Assembly (NCBI GenBank): GCA_963768945.1
Contig: CAVYJW010000006.1
Coordinates: 124,001-188,000 of the forward strand
From: RYN-230 sp963768945
Lineage (GTDB): Bacteria > Actinomycetota > Actinomycetes > Streptosporangiales > Streptosporangiaceae
Length of the DNA: 64,000 bases
Direction: 5' to 3'
The first letter of the stretch is position 1, and the number at the start of each line of letters is the position of its first letter. Both the position numbers and the translations under genes were made by a program. The notes beneath the pieces were generated by a model that made no database searches, was not told where the DNA came from, and worked only from the letters and a program-made list of their open reading frames with translations. Below, piece by piece: positions 27,580 to 35,565 of this stretch.

Positions 27580-29517
27580 GTGCCAGACGTCCCTGACCGC
27601 CAGCCGCCCGGCAGCGGCGTGGCGGAGCTGCGTGCCCGCCATGAGGCGCTGCAGCAGACCGCCACGATGCCGGGCGCGGACCTGCGACCGCTGCTCGAGG
27701 CGGCCCTGGCCGAGCTGGACGGCGCCATTGACGCGCTGGGCGCGGCGCAGGCCCAGCCGGCCGCAGGCGGCAAGGATGAGCGGGCAGCAGGGTCTGTGCA
27801 CGCCGAGCGCCGCCTGCTGCACGCGGTGTTCCAGCAAGTGCCGACGCCCCTGTTCGTACTGGGCCAGGACGGCACCGTGCGCCGGGCCAACCCGGCCGCG
27901 AGCGCGCTGCTCGGGGCGGCCCGCGGCTATCCGACCGGGAAGTCGTTCAGCGCGCTCGTTGACCCGTCCGGCCGCCCGGCCGCCCGTTCGCTGCTCGCCG
28001 CAGCCGCCCGCACCGAGGGCGGCCGGCAGCTGGACTGCCAGCTGCTGACGGCCAGGGGACGGATCAGCTGCGCGCTGGACGTGCGCCCGGTCAGCGTGCG
28101 CGGCGGCGACGACTGGCTGCTGGTGGCAGCCCGGACCCGGGCCGCGGACGGCGCCGGGAGCACGAAGAGCCGCCCCACGTCCCAGCGCGCAACTGGTCTG
28201 GCCGCAACAGATCAGGCCGCACTGGAGCAGGCCACCCCCGATCCGGTGGTGACGATGATGACCCGGCGGCTCGACCTGGCCACGACGGCCAGCCGGCTCC
28301 TCCTGGAGAACGTCACCTTCAGCGAGTCCGTCACCCTGCAGCGGTGTGCCCGGCTGCTCTCCGAGGCGCTGGGGGCGTGGGTCATCGTGGACCTGGACCG
28401 GGGCGGCCTGCTCCGCCGCCACTACGTCACCGGGCCCGACAAACACGAGTCCGGGCCGCTGACGCAGATGGTGGCGGCGGTCAACCCGGAGCCGGGATCG
28501 CTGCCCGCGCAGGTCCGCGAGTCAGGCGGCACGCTGCTGGTGACCCATGCCGAGGACAACGGCATCCTCGGCGCAGCGCCGGACGGCGTGCCGCTGCTGG
28601 CCCTCCTGGGCACCGGGTCGCTGCTCAGCGTGCCGCTGTCGGACGGCGAGCAGACGCACGGCGTGCTTACCCTGGCCCTGGACCCCGCCCGCGGCTACTT
28701 CAGCCTGGCCGACGTGGGGCTGGTCGAGGAGATCGCCGAGCAGATGGCGCTGGCCATGTCGGTGCGCCACATGCTGCGCAGCCGCACCGAGACCGCCGAG
28801 GCACTCCAGGCCAGCCTCATCCCGCCGGTCTTGCGGGCCGTGCCCGGGGTGGAGATCGCCTCCGCGCACATGGCCCCGACCCGGGGCCGGGCGGTCGGCG
28901 GCGACTTCTATGACGTGCATCCCACCCCGGCGGGCTGGGGCGTGGCCATCGGGGACGTGTGCGGGAAGGGCGAGGACGCCGCCTCGGTCACGGCGGTCGC
29001 CCGGCACGCGATCCGGGTCCTCGCGCACTGGAGCGCCGACCCGGCCGAGGTGCTCCGCGGCGCTAACGAGATCATGCTGGCCGAGGAATTCGGCAGCCGC
29101 TTCGTCACCGCGAGCACGACGCACCTCAGCTGGAACGGCCGCAGCCTGCACGCCGTGCTCGGCAGCGCGGGGCATCCCGGCCCCGTGCTGGTCCGGCCGG
29201 ACGGGCGCGCCCAGGTCCTAGCGGGCGGCGGGCTGCCCCTCGGGATCTTCCCGGACGCCGAGCCGGTGACCCACGAGCTCGAGCTGGCCACCGGCGACGT
29301 CCTGTTCTTCTGCACCGACGGGCTGACCGACGCGCGCGGCCCCGACCAGGCCTACTTCGAGGGGAGCCTCTCAGACGGCCTGTCCACCCTGGCAGGCAAG
29401 CCGCCCGCGGACATCGTCTCCGGCATGCGCCGCCTGGTGCTGGACTTCTGCGCCGGGGTGCTGCTCGACGACCTGACCATGCTGGTCCTCCGGGTGGGAG
29501 AGCCGCCGGGCGCCTGA
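27580..29517 (+). CDS. PAS-GAF-SpoIIE (PP2C) serine phosphatase
   Basis: A 645-residue protein starting at GTG 27580. It has an N-terminal coiled helix, a PAS domain (about 83-185; LHAVFQQVPTPLFVLGQDGT), a GAF domain (about 235-400) and a PP2C phosphatase (about 410-640) with metal-binding Asp in GGDFYDVHPT and IGDVCGKGEDAASV and late FFCTDGLTDAR and LDDLTMLVLRV. It most likely dephosphorylates the STAS antagonist two genes upstream. It ends inside a 15-bp tandem repeat (CTGAACCCGGCGGCC) whose first copy supplies its stop codon. Confidence 0.93.
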   Translation: MPDVPDRQPPGSGVAELRARHEALQQTATMPGADLRPLLEAALAELDGAIDALGAAQAQPAAGGKDERAAGSVHAERRLLHAVFQQVPTPLFVLGQDGTVRRANPAASALLGAARGYPTGKSFSALVDPSGRPAARSLLAAAARTEGGRQLDCQLLTARGRISCALDVRPVSVRGGDDWLLVAARTRAADGAGSTKSRPTSQRATGLAATDQAALEQATPDPVVTMMTRRLDLATTASRLLLENVTFSESVTLQRCARLLSEALGAWVIVDLDRGGLLRRHYVTGPDKHESGPLTQMVAAVNPEPGSLPAQVRESGGTLLVTHAEDNGILGAAPDGVPLLALLGTGSLLSVPLSDGEQTHGVLTLALDPARGYFSLADVGLVEEIAEQMALAMSVRHMLRSRTETAEALQASLIPPVLRAVPGVEIASAHMAPTRGRAVGGDFYDVHPTPAGWGVAIGDVCGKGEDAASVTAVARHAIRVLAHWSADPAEVLRGANEIMLAEEFGSRFVTASTTHLSWNGRSLHAVLGSAGHPGPVLVRPDGRAQVLAGGGLPLGIFPDAEPVTHELELATGDVLFFCTDGLTDARGPDQAYFEGSLSDGLSTLAGKPPADIVSGMRRLVLDFCAGVLLDDLTMLVLRVGEPPGA

Positions 29518-29590
29518 ACCCGGCGGCCCTGAACCCGGCGGCCCTGAACCCGGCGACCTGAACCCGGCGACTCTGGTGCCCGGCGGTCCT
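29514..29590. repeat. 15-bp tandem repeat spanning the phosphatase stop codon
   Basis: CTGAACCCGGCGGCC is repeated exactly twice from 29514 and then two to three times in degenerate form, filling the gap between the convergent phosphatase and aldo-keto reductase genes. The TGA within the first unit is the phosphatase stop. Confidence 0.75.
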
Positions 29591-29604
29591 GGTGCCCGCG
29601 CCGC

Positions 29605-30558
29605 TCAGTAGCGGGCGCCGGCGACCTGCTTGCCCAGCGGGTCCAGCACGGCCAGCTCGCTGTCACTGAGCATGACGTCGACTGCGGCCACGTTCTGCTC
29701 CAGCCACTTCACCCGCTTCGTGCCGGGAATCGGCGCCACCGGAACCCCGAGGCGCTCCTGCTGGGCGTACACCCAGGCCAGCGCCACCTGCGCCGGAGCC
29801 ACGCCCTTGGCCTCGGCCACGCTCCGGACCGCGTCCGCAATGGCCTGGTTGGCCTGCCCGGCTTCTCCGGTGAAGCGCGGGTTCCGGGTACGGAAGTCCT
29901 TCGCGTCCAGCGCCGCCACGTCCACGGTGCCAGTCAGGAAGCCCCGGCCCAGCGGCGAGTACGCCACCAGCCCGACACCCAGCTCACGCAGCGCGTCCAG
30001 GACGGTAGTCTCCGGGTCCCGGGCCCACAGCGAGTACTCACTCTGCACCGCCGCGATGGGGTGCACGGCATAGGCCCGGTGCAGCAGCGCGCTGTCCACC
30101 TCGGACAGGCCCAGATAGCGCACCTTGCCCTCGGCGACCAGCTCCGCCATGGCGCCGACGGTCTCCTCGATCTCCGCGGTCTGCGGCGGCCGGTGCAGGT
30201 AGTACAGGTCGATCACGTCCACGCCCAGCCGGGTCAGCGACGACTCGCAGGCCCGCTTGACGTAGCCGCGCTCGCCGCGGATGACGCGCTTGTCGTCGCC
30301 GCCCGAGCGGTCGATGCCGAACTTGGTCGCGAGCTGGACCCCGTCGCGCCGGCAGGCCAGGGCCCTGCCCACGAGGACCTCGTTGTGCCCGGCGCCGTAG
30401 ATGTCAGCCGTGTCGATGAACGTCACGCCGAGGTCGAGCGCACGGTGGATGGTCGCGATCGACTCGTCCCAGTCGGTCGCGCCGTACCACTCGCTCATGC
30501 CCATGCAGCCGAGGCCCTGCGCGGAGACGGTAAGGCCGCCCAGTGAAACGTTGCGCAC
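29605..30558 (-). CDS. Aldo/keto reductase
   Basis: The 317-residue TIM-barrel enzyme shows the catalytic tetrad of the family: Asp and Tyr in FIDTADIYGAGHNE, Lys in ATKFGID and His in YYLHRPP, and the NADPH pocket near IPGTKRVKWLEQN. It reduces aldehydes or ketones with NADPH in the cytosol. It lies one base after the stop of the MerR gene upstream, so both are on one transcript controlled by that regulator. Confidence 0.94.
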   Translation of the reverse strand: MRNVSLGGLTVSAQGLGCMGMSEWYGATDWDESIATIHRALDLGVTFIDTADIYGAGHNEVLVGRALACRRDGVQLATKFGIDRSGGDDKRVIRGERGYVKRACESSLTRLGVDVIDLYYLHRPPQTAEIEETVGAMAELVAEGKVRYLGLSEVDSALLHRAYAVHPIAAVQSEYSLWARDPETTVLDALRELGVGLVAYSPLGRGFLTGTVDVAALDAKDFRTRNPRFTGEAGQANQAIADAVRSVAEAKGVAPAQVALAWVYAQQERLGVPVAPIPGTKRVKWLEQNVAAVDVMLSDSELAVLDPLGKQVAGARY

Positions 30559-30559
30559 G

Positions 30560-30946
30560 TTACTCCTGTCCTGTTCCTGATCTGGCCGCGCGGATGCGGC
30601 CCTGGTAAGTCGCGATCTTGTTATCGAGCAGTTCCAGGCACTCCTGCTGCTGGCGCAGGGCCTGGCGGACGCGCTCGCGATGGGCTTCCAGCAACGCCAC
30701 CCGCTCCTGCTCCCCCGCCCCCGACCGGACCAGCCCGGCGTAGCCGAGCATGTCGCGCACTGGCATACCGGTGGCCCGGAGCCTGCTCAGCAGCAGGATC
30801 CAGTCCACGTCGGCATCGCTGTAGCGGCGCCGCCCGTCGGCCGTGCGCGCGACCCGCTCCGGCAGGCCGATGCGCTCGTACCAGCGGAGCGTGTGCTGGG
30901 ACAGCCCGCACTTCTCCGCCACCTGCCGTGTGGTCCAGCCCGTCAC
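30560..30946 (-). CDS. MerR-family regulator of the aldo/keto reductase
   Basis: The 128-residue protein has an N-terminal MerR winged helix (TTRQVAEKCGLSQHTLRWYERIGL..RRRYSDADVDWI) and a C-terminal dimerisation coiled coil with no Cys cluster, so it does not look like a metal sensor. GTG 30946 is preferred because the palindrome at 30963-30980 would otherwise lie inside the coding region. It is cotranscribed with the reductase, probably controlling both. Confidence 0.88.
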   Translation of the reverse strand: MTGWTTRQVAEKCGLSQHTLRWYERIGLPERVARTADGRRRYSDADVDWILLLSRLRATGMPVRDMLGYAGLVRSGAGEQERVALLEAHRERVRQALRQQQECLELLDNKIATYQGRIRAARSGTGQE

Positions 30947-30962
30947 ATCTGTGACCCTAGAC

Positions 30963-30980
30963 GTTAGAGCACGCTCTAAC
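30963..30980. promoter_or_regulatory. MerR operator
   Basis: GTTAGAGCACGCTCTAAC has exact 8-bp arms around a 2-base centre and begins 17 bp before the chosen MerR start codon. Compact dyads of this kind lie between the -35 and -10 elements of MerR-controlled promoters. Confidence 0.8.
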
Positions 30981-31178
30981 GCAAACGGTCTGTCCGGCCC
31001 GGCCACCCCGGGCCGTCCGGTGACTATCGCAGGGTGTGACCATTGGTGGTACGAGTACGGCGTCGGCGATGAGCCGGAAGACGAAAAATGATCATCATCG
31101 ACGCACCCGCCCGCAGCTCATGCCGTGGATAGATCAGGATGACATTGGATGCAACATCCAGGCGGCCGGGCGGGGTGG

Positions 31179-31889
31179 TCAGACCGGCCAGGACTCGCGG
31201 CGCCAGGCCGCGTCCCAGAACATCCACTCGTAGCGGGCCCCGGCCGCGAAATGGGCCCGGGCCCGCTCCTCCTGCTCGCCGGTCAGGTCGCGTCCGGCCT
31301 GGTCGGTGAGGTCGAGTACCTCGGCGACCTCCCCCGCGTACTCCGGGGCGGCGTAACTGTCGATCCAACGCTGGTAGACCGTGTTCGGCGAGCCCTGCTC
31401 GTGCAGGTGGCGGCCCACCTCGCCGTAGATCCAGATGCACGGCAGCACGGAGGCCAGGCCTTCCGCGTAGCCGCCCCGGAACACCGAGGCCAGCACGTAG
31501 CTCGTGTAGGCCTGGGTGGTCGGGCCGGGCCGGGCCTCCGCCAGGGCAGCCGGGTCGCCGCCCAGGCCCGTGACCAGCTCCTGGTGCAGCGTGGCCTCGG
31601 CGGCCAGGCCGTTCGCGGCGTGCCTGGTGAGCACCCGGGCCGCGTCGGCGGTCGGCGCCTTCACCCCGACCAGGCCGACCGCCCGGACGAACTCGTGGAT
31701 GTAGTGGTCGTCCTGCGAGAGGTAGTAGAAGAACGCCTCCGGCGGCAGGTCTCCTGTCGTCAGCCCCTGGAGGAACGGATGGTCCAGGATCGCCGCGTAG
31801 GTATCTGCGATCTCGGCCCACAGCCGCCCCGTCCAGCCCGGCCGGGCCGGCGCCTGTGCCTGTGCCGCGTTCGCCGCTGCCGAAGTCAC
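31179..31889 (-). CDS. TenA/THI-4 family protein, copy 1
   Basis: The 236-residue all-helical protein retains the TenA active-site set: Gln-Asp in YYLSQDDHYI (Asp60), Cys151 in LPCIWIYGE and Glu221 in ARYEWMFWD. Classical TenA hydrolyses the amino group of aminopyrimidine from degraded thiamin or cleaves thiamin itself (thiaminase II). It is the second gene of an operon after an aldehyde dehydrogenase (46-bp gap) whose promoter carries the island operator. The role proposed here is production of hydroxymethyl-pyrimidine for breakdown rather than salvage; no thiamin biosynthesis gene is nearby. Confidence 0.9.
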   Translation of the reverse strand: MTSAAANAAQAQAPARPGWTGRLWAEIADTYAAILDHPFLQGLTTGDLPPEAFFYYLSQDDHYIHEFVRAVGLVGVKAPTADAARVLTRHAANGLAAEATLHQELVTGLGGDPAALAEARPGPTTQAYTSYVLASVFRGGYAEGLASVLPCIWIYGEVGRHLHEQGSPNTVYQRWIDSYAAPEYAGEVAEVLDLTDQAGRDLTGEQEERARAHFAAGARYEWMFWDAAWRRESWPV

Positions 31890-31935
31890 GCTGTTCCCCT
31901 CACGACGGATGCCCTCACGCTGGATCGGTTTCCTC

Positions 31936-33417
31936 TCACGACAGATCGATCCACACGGTCTTGGTCTGGAGATAGGAGTCCAGGGCCTCGCGGCCGAGTT
32001 CCTTGCCGAACCCGCTCATCCTGAACCCGCCGTAGGGCACCGCGACATCGAACCATCCGTAGGTGTTCACCCAGACCACGCCCGCCCTGATGGCCGCGGC
32101 CACGCGGTGTCCGCGCTTGATGTCCCGGGTCCAGACGCCCGACGCGAGCCCGAACGCGGTGTCGTTCGCGGCCGCTACCGCTTCCTCCTCGGTGGTGAAC
32201 GAGGACACCATGGCCACCGGCCCGAAGATCTCCTCGCGCATCACCCGCATGTCCGGGGTGACCCCGGTCAGGATGGTCGGGGTCACGTAGAAGCCGTCCT
32301 CCAGGGCCGGGTCGGTCACCGGCGTGCCGCCGACCATGGCGGTGGCCCCGTCGTCCAGGCCGGAACGGACCAGCGAGAGCACCCGGTCCCGCTGCTCGGC
32401 GCTGACCAGCGGGCCCATCGTCGTCTGCGGGTCGAGCCCGTCTCCGAGCCGGATCGCGCGGACCCGGTCAGCCAGCCGGGCCAGGAACTCTTCGCGCACC
32501 GCGTCCTGCACGTAGACCCGGGCCCCGGCGATGCAGCACTGCCCCTGGTTGAAGTAGACCGCACCGAACGTCCCCTCCACGGCGGCGTCGAGGTCGGCGT
32601 CGGCGAAGACCAGGCTCGGCGATTTGCCGCCCAGTTCCAGCGAAAGCCGTTTCATGTTGCCCCTGGCCGCGTCGAGGATCTTCTGGCCAGTCCCGGTCTC
32701 GCCGGTGAACGTGACTTTGTCCACGCCCATGTGGGCGGCCAGCGGCGCGCCGGCCGTGGGCCCGTACCCGGGGATCACGTTGACCACTCCCGGCGGGAAC
32801 CCGACCTCCTCGATCAGCTGGGCCAGCCGGAGCGCGGACAGCGGGGTCTGCTCGGCCGGCTTGAGCACCACCGTGTTGCCCGCGGCCAGCGCCGGGCCAA
32901 GCTTGTAGCCGCACATTAGAAGCGGGAAGTTCCAGGGGATGATCGCCGCGACCACGCCGACCGGCTCGCGCCGGGTGTAGACGTGGAAGGCCGCCCCGCT
33001 GGCGGGGGTGATGGTCTCGCCCTCGATCTTGGTGGCCCAGCCGGCGTAATAGCGGAACAGCCCGGCGCACAGCGGCACGTCCACCGCGAGCGACTCGCTG
33101 GTGGGCTTGCCGTTGTCCAGCGCCTCCAGCCGGGCGAACTCCGCGCCCAGGGCCTCGATACGGCGGCCGAGTTCCCACAGCAGCTCGGCGCGGCGGGCCG
33201 GGGCCTCCGCCGACCACGGTCCGAGCGCCGCCCGCGCCGCCTCGACCGCGGCGTCCACGTCCGCCGGCCCGGAACTGGCGACGGTGGCGAGAAAGGCGCC
33301 GGTGGCGGGGTTCTGCACCTCAAACCACTGTCCCGTGGCGGCCGGGCGCTCGGTCCCGGCGATCACCAGCCCGCGCGGGCGCTGCAGGAACTGCTCAAGA
33401 GGCTCCAGAGCGGCCAC
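31936..33417 (-). CDS. NAD(P)-dependent aldehyde dehydrogenase
   Basis: The 493-residue protein has the family hallmarks: IIPWNFPL, LKPAEQTPLSAL, the NAD loop FTGETGTGQ, the general base Glu in LELGGKSP and the nucleophile Cys in FNQGQCCIAG. The GTG at 33417 follows GGGAG by 7 bases; further upstream the frame would include the operator at 33464-33476. It heads the operon that continues with TenA copy 1 and is divergent from the M20/mutase operon. In the proposed pathway it would oxidise a pyrimidine-5-carboxaldehyde or methylmalonate-semialdehyde-type product, but the substrate is not shown. Confidence 0.92.
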   Translation of the reverse strand: MAALEPLEQFLQRPRGLVIAGTERPAATGQWFEVQNPATGAFLATVASSGPADVDAAVEAARAALGPWSAEAPARRAELLWELGRRIEALGAEFARLEALDNGKPTSESLAVDVPLCAGLFRYYAGWATKIEGETITPASGAAFHVYTRREPVGVVAAIIPWNFPLLMCGYKLGPALAAGNTVVLKPAEQTPLSALRLAQLIEEVGFPPGVVNVIPGYGPTAGAPLAAHMGVDKVTFTGETGTGQKILDAARGNMKRLSLELGGKSPSLVFADADLDAAVEGTFGAVYFNQGQCCIAGARVYVQDAVREEFLARLADRVRAIRLGDGLDPQTTMGPLVSAEQRDRVLSLVRSGLDDGATAMVGGTPVTDPALEDGFYVTPTILTGVTPDMRVMREEIFGPVAMVSSFTTEEEAVAAANDTAFGLASGVWTRDIKRGHRVAAAIRAGVVWVNTYGWFDVAVPYGGFRMSGFGKELGREALDSYLQTKTVWIDLS

Positions 33418-33463
33418 GTGCGAGCTCCCGGTAGGTAAGAGACAGCAGGATCCGATCCCGATA

Positions 33464-33476
33464 AGATCTGAGATCT
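33464..33476. promoter_or_regulatory. Island operator, site 1 (aldehyde dehydrogenase promoter)
   Basis: AGATCTGAGATCT, two AGATCT half-sites around one base, lies 47 bp upstream of the aldehyde dehydrogenase start. The same motif is found before four other transcription units of the island. Confidence 0.82.
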
Positions 33477-33615
33477 GCACTGAAGCACACCCGCTCGGAA
33501 CGCGTCAAGAGCCTCACCTGGACTGCGGCTATCGGGCGGAACCCGGTCAGATTACTCCGCTGTTGCCGTCGGTTAAATTCACATTTCGCCGCGGTCTCGG
33601 CCTGTGGGGGGCCAC

Positions 33616-33628
33616 AGATCTTATATCT
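33616..33628. promoter_or_regulatory. Possible weak island operator between sites 1 and 2
   Basis: AGATCTTATATCT differs from the consensus by one half-site base (AGATCT then ATATCT). It lies midway between the two strong sites of the divergent promoter region. It could assist cooperative binding or be chance. Confidence 0.4.
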
Positions 33629-33673
33629 TTGCCCTCTCTGGCCTTCTGCGCGTCCACCCGCCCCGGATGCCGC

Positions 33674-33785
33674 GAGGCGGGTCCCCGGAGCTTGCCGGGG
33701 ACAGGGCTCAACGACCCCCGCCGGGCGCGGGCTCTCGGAGGTGCCGAGGCGGGTCCCCGGAGCTGCCGGGGGGCAGGGCTCAACG
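33674..33785. repeat. Two 40-bp direct repeats with small hairpins
   Basis: A 40-bp segment beginning GAGGCGGGTCCCCGGAG occurs at 33674-33713 and, with two or three changes, at 33746-33785. Each copy contains a TCCCCGG...CCGGGGA hairpin. The region 33418-33873 has no gene; it holds these repeats and the divergent promoters with three operator-like sites. Confidence 0.75.
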
Positions 33786-33838
33786 GCGGGCTGAGCCACT
33801 TGCCAGCGGCGCCGGCCCGAGCCTAAACTTGGCCGATC

Positions 33839-33857
33839 ATAAGATCTGAGATCTTAT
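33839..33857. promoter_or_regulatory. Island operator, site 2 (M20/mutase operon promoter)
   Basis: ATAAGATCTGAGATCTTAT is palindromic over 19 bp apart from the central base and lies 13 bp before the GTG start of the first M20 gene. The AT-rich TTATTTT that follows may be the -10 region, so binding should block transcription. Confidence 0.85.
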
Positions 33858-33870
33858 TTTAGGCCAACGA

Positions 33871-35148
33871 GTGAGGATGTTCGTGCCGACTCCGGAACAG
33901 CTCAGCGCCCGTGTGGTGGCCGCGGTGGACACCCACCGGCTGATCGAACTGGTCCAGCAGGTGTCCCGCATTCCGAGCGTGCTCGGCGAGGAGGGCGAGC
34001 TGGCCGGGTTCCTGCAATCGGTGATGGCGGAGTCCGGGTTCGAGGCGGCCAGCCTCCAGCCGGTGCTGCCAGGCCGGCCGAACGCGCTGGGCGAGCTGTC
34101 CTTCGGCGCAGGCCCCCGGGTCGTGCTCACCGGGCACCTGGACACCAAGCCGGTGTCGCACGGCTGGACCGCGACTACGCCCTTCTCGGGTGAGCTGATC
34201 GGCGGCAGCATCTACGGTCACGGGATCATGGACATGAAGGCCGCGCTGGCCTGCGAGATCGTTGCCATGGAGGCGCTGCGGGACAGTGGCCTGGGACTGT
34301 CCGGCACGGTGGCGATGGCCGCGGTGGCCGACCACATGGGCGACCAGCTCGGCTCCATCGCCTACTTCGACAGTAACCCGGCTGACATGGCGGTACTCGG
34401 CGAGCTGTCCGACAACGAGATCTTCCTGGGCCACCGCGGCCGGTACTACTTCGACGTCACCGTCCTGGGCAAGTCCGCGCACACCTGCCACAAGCCGCTC
34501 GCGGTCAACGCGAACGCCCTCGCCGCGCACGCCATCCTCGAGCTCGAGGCGTCGCACTTCACGCCGGAGCTGGAGGACTGGGTCCGCGATCTGTTCGGAC
34601 CGGAGACGTACGTGGTGCCCGGCCGCGTCTACGGCGGGCTGCCGCCTGGCGGGCCGTCGATGATCCCCGACGAGTGCGTAATCCGGGTGGACTGCCGCCC
34701 GCAGCCCGGCGTCAGCCCGGCCGACGTGCGGGCCGAGGTGGACCGCTGCCTGGACCGGGCCCGGCAGCGCGACCCGCGGCTGCGGGCCGAGGTCGTGCTG
34801 GCCGACGTCAAGGACGGTTACCTGGCGGGCCCGGACGACGAGGTGGTCCGGCACATGCGCGATGCGGTGCGGGTGGTCCGGAACCGGCAGCCCGAGGCGG
34901 GCGAGGCGGGCGAGGCGGCCGGGTCCGCCGCCACGGCGGCCCGGCGGGCGGCAGAGCCGGTGCTCCAGGTGGCCGGCTGGCTGGGCGACACGGCCAGCTT
35001 CGGCGCGAAGGTGCCGACGGTCATCTTCGGGCCCGGCGGCGAGCCGGTGTACTGCCCGGACGAGCACCTGAGCGTGACCGACATCATCGAGGCGACCCAG
35101 GTCTACGCCAGCTTCGCCGCGCTCGCCCTGGCCCGGCCCGGGGAATGA
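33871..35148 (+). CDS. M20-family amidohydrolase/peptidase, copy 1 (ArgE/DapE/YlmB-like)
   Basis: The 425-residue protein has the M20 metal ligands: His-Asp in LTGHLDTKPV, Asp in GHGIMDMKAAL (here the usual GRGxxDMKGG is GHGIMDMKAA), a second-metal region near VADHMGDQ and LGHRGRYYFDVTV before the dimerisation domain, and a C-terminal LGDTASFG. The family hydrolyses N-acyl amides; the Bacillus member YlmB deformylates formylaminopyrimidine, which fits the thiamin-pyrimidine setting. It heads a long plus-strand operon. The usual EE general base after the first Asp is not obvious, since VADHMGD replaces the EExG block, so activity should not be assumed. Confidence 0.85.
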   Translation: MRMFVPTPEQLSARVVAAVDTHRLIELVQQVSRIPSVLGEEGELAGFLQSVMAESGFEAASLQPVLPGRPNALGELSFGAGPRVVLTGHLDTKPVSHGWTATTPFSGELIGGSIYGHGIMDMKAALACEIVAMEALRDSGLGLSGTVAMAAVADHMGDQLGSIAYFDSNPADMAVLGELSDNEIFLGHRGRYYFDVTVLGKSAHTCHKPLAVNANALAAHAILELEASHFTPELEDWVRDLFGPETYVVPGRVYGGLPPGGPSMIPDECVIRVDCRPQPGVSPADVRAEVDRCLDRARQRDPRLRAEVVLADVKDGYLAGPDDEVVRHMRDAVRVVRNRQPEAGEAGEAAGSAATAARRAAEPVLQVAGWLGDTASFGAKVPTVIFGPGGEPVYCPDEHLSVTDIIEATQVYASFAALALARPGE

Positions 35149-35175
35149 GCCGATGCCAGACGGAGCGGAAGGCGC

Positions 35176-35565
35176 ATGAGGGTGGTGCTGGCGAAACCCG
35201 GATTGGATGGCCACGACCGCGGGGTCAAGGTCGTCGCGATGGCGCTGCGCGACGCCGGCGCCGAGGTCATCTACCTCGGGCTGCGCCAGACTGCCGTCCA
35301 GATCGTGGCGGCGGCGCAGGCCGAGGATGCCGACGTGATCGGCATCTCGGTCCTGTCCGGCGTGCACATCCCCCTGGCCCGGCAAATCCGCGAGGCGCAG
35401 CAGGCGGCGGGGGTGGACGACATCCCGCTGGTGGTCGGGGGCACGATCCCGGCCCAGGACGTGCCGGCCCTGACCGGCCTGGGCGTCCGCGCCGTCTACG
35501 GCGTGGGCACGCCGATCGCGGACGTCGTCGCGGGTGTGATGGCCCTGGACGGCGGCGGCCAATGA
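35176..35565 (+). CDS. Cobalamin-binding small subunit of an acyl-CoA mutase
   Basis: The 129-residue protein is a stand-alone B12-binding domain with the base-off/His-on motif LAKPGLDGHDRG (His13 binds cobalt) plus GISVLSG and VVGGTIP that line the nucleotide tail. It pairs with the large subunit whose ATG overlaps its stop (ATGA at 35562-35565). This split organisation is known from isobutyryl- and 2-hydroxyisobutyryl-CoA mutases. Confidence 0.93.
   Translation: MRVVLAKPGLDGHDRGVKVVAMALRDAGAEVIYLGLRQTAVQIVAAAQAEDADVIGISVLSGVHIPLARQIREAQQAAGVDDIPLVVGGTIPAQDVPALTGLGVRAVYGVGTPIADVVAGVMALDGGGQ

Noticed and set aside
33418..33873. TPP or cobalamin riboswitch controlling the island
   Set aside because: None of the conserved TPP (CUGAGA, ACCUGA) or B12-box elements were found in this or the other island promoter regions; control seems to be by the AGATCT operators.
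33859..35562. 567-residue minus-strand frame opposite the M20 and B12-binding genes
   Set aside because: It mirrors the codon structure of the plus-strand genes, is rich in Arg, His, Gly and Asp and has no recognisable domain; a shadow frame typical of high-GC DNA. The same applies to 21491-23023 plus and 17578-18654 plus.
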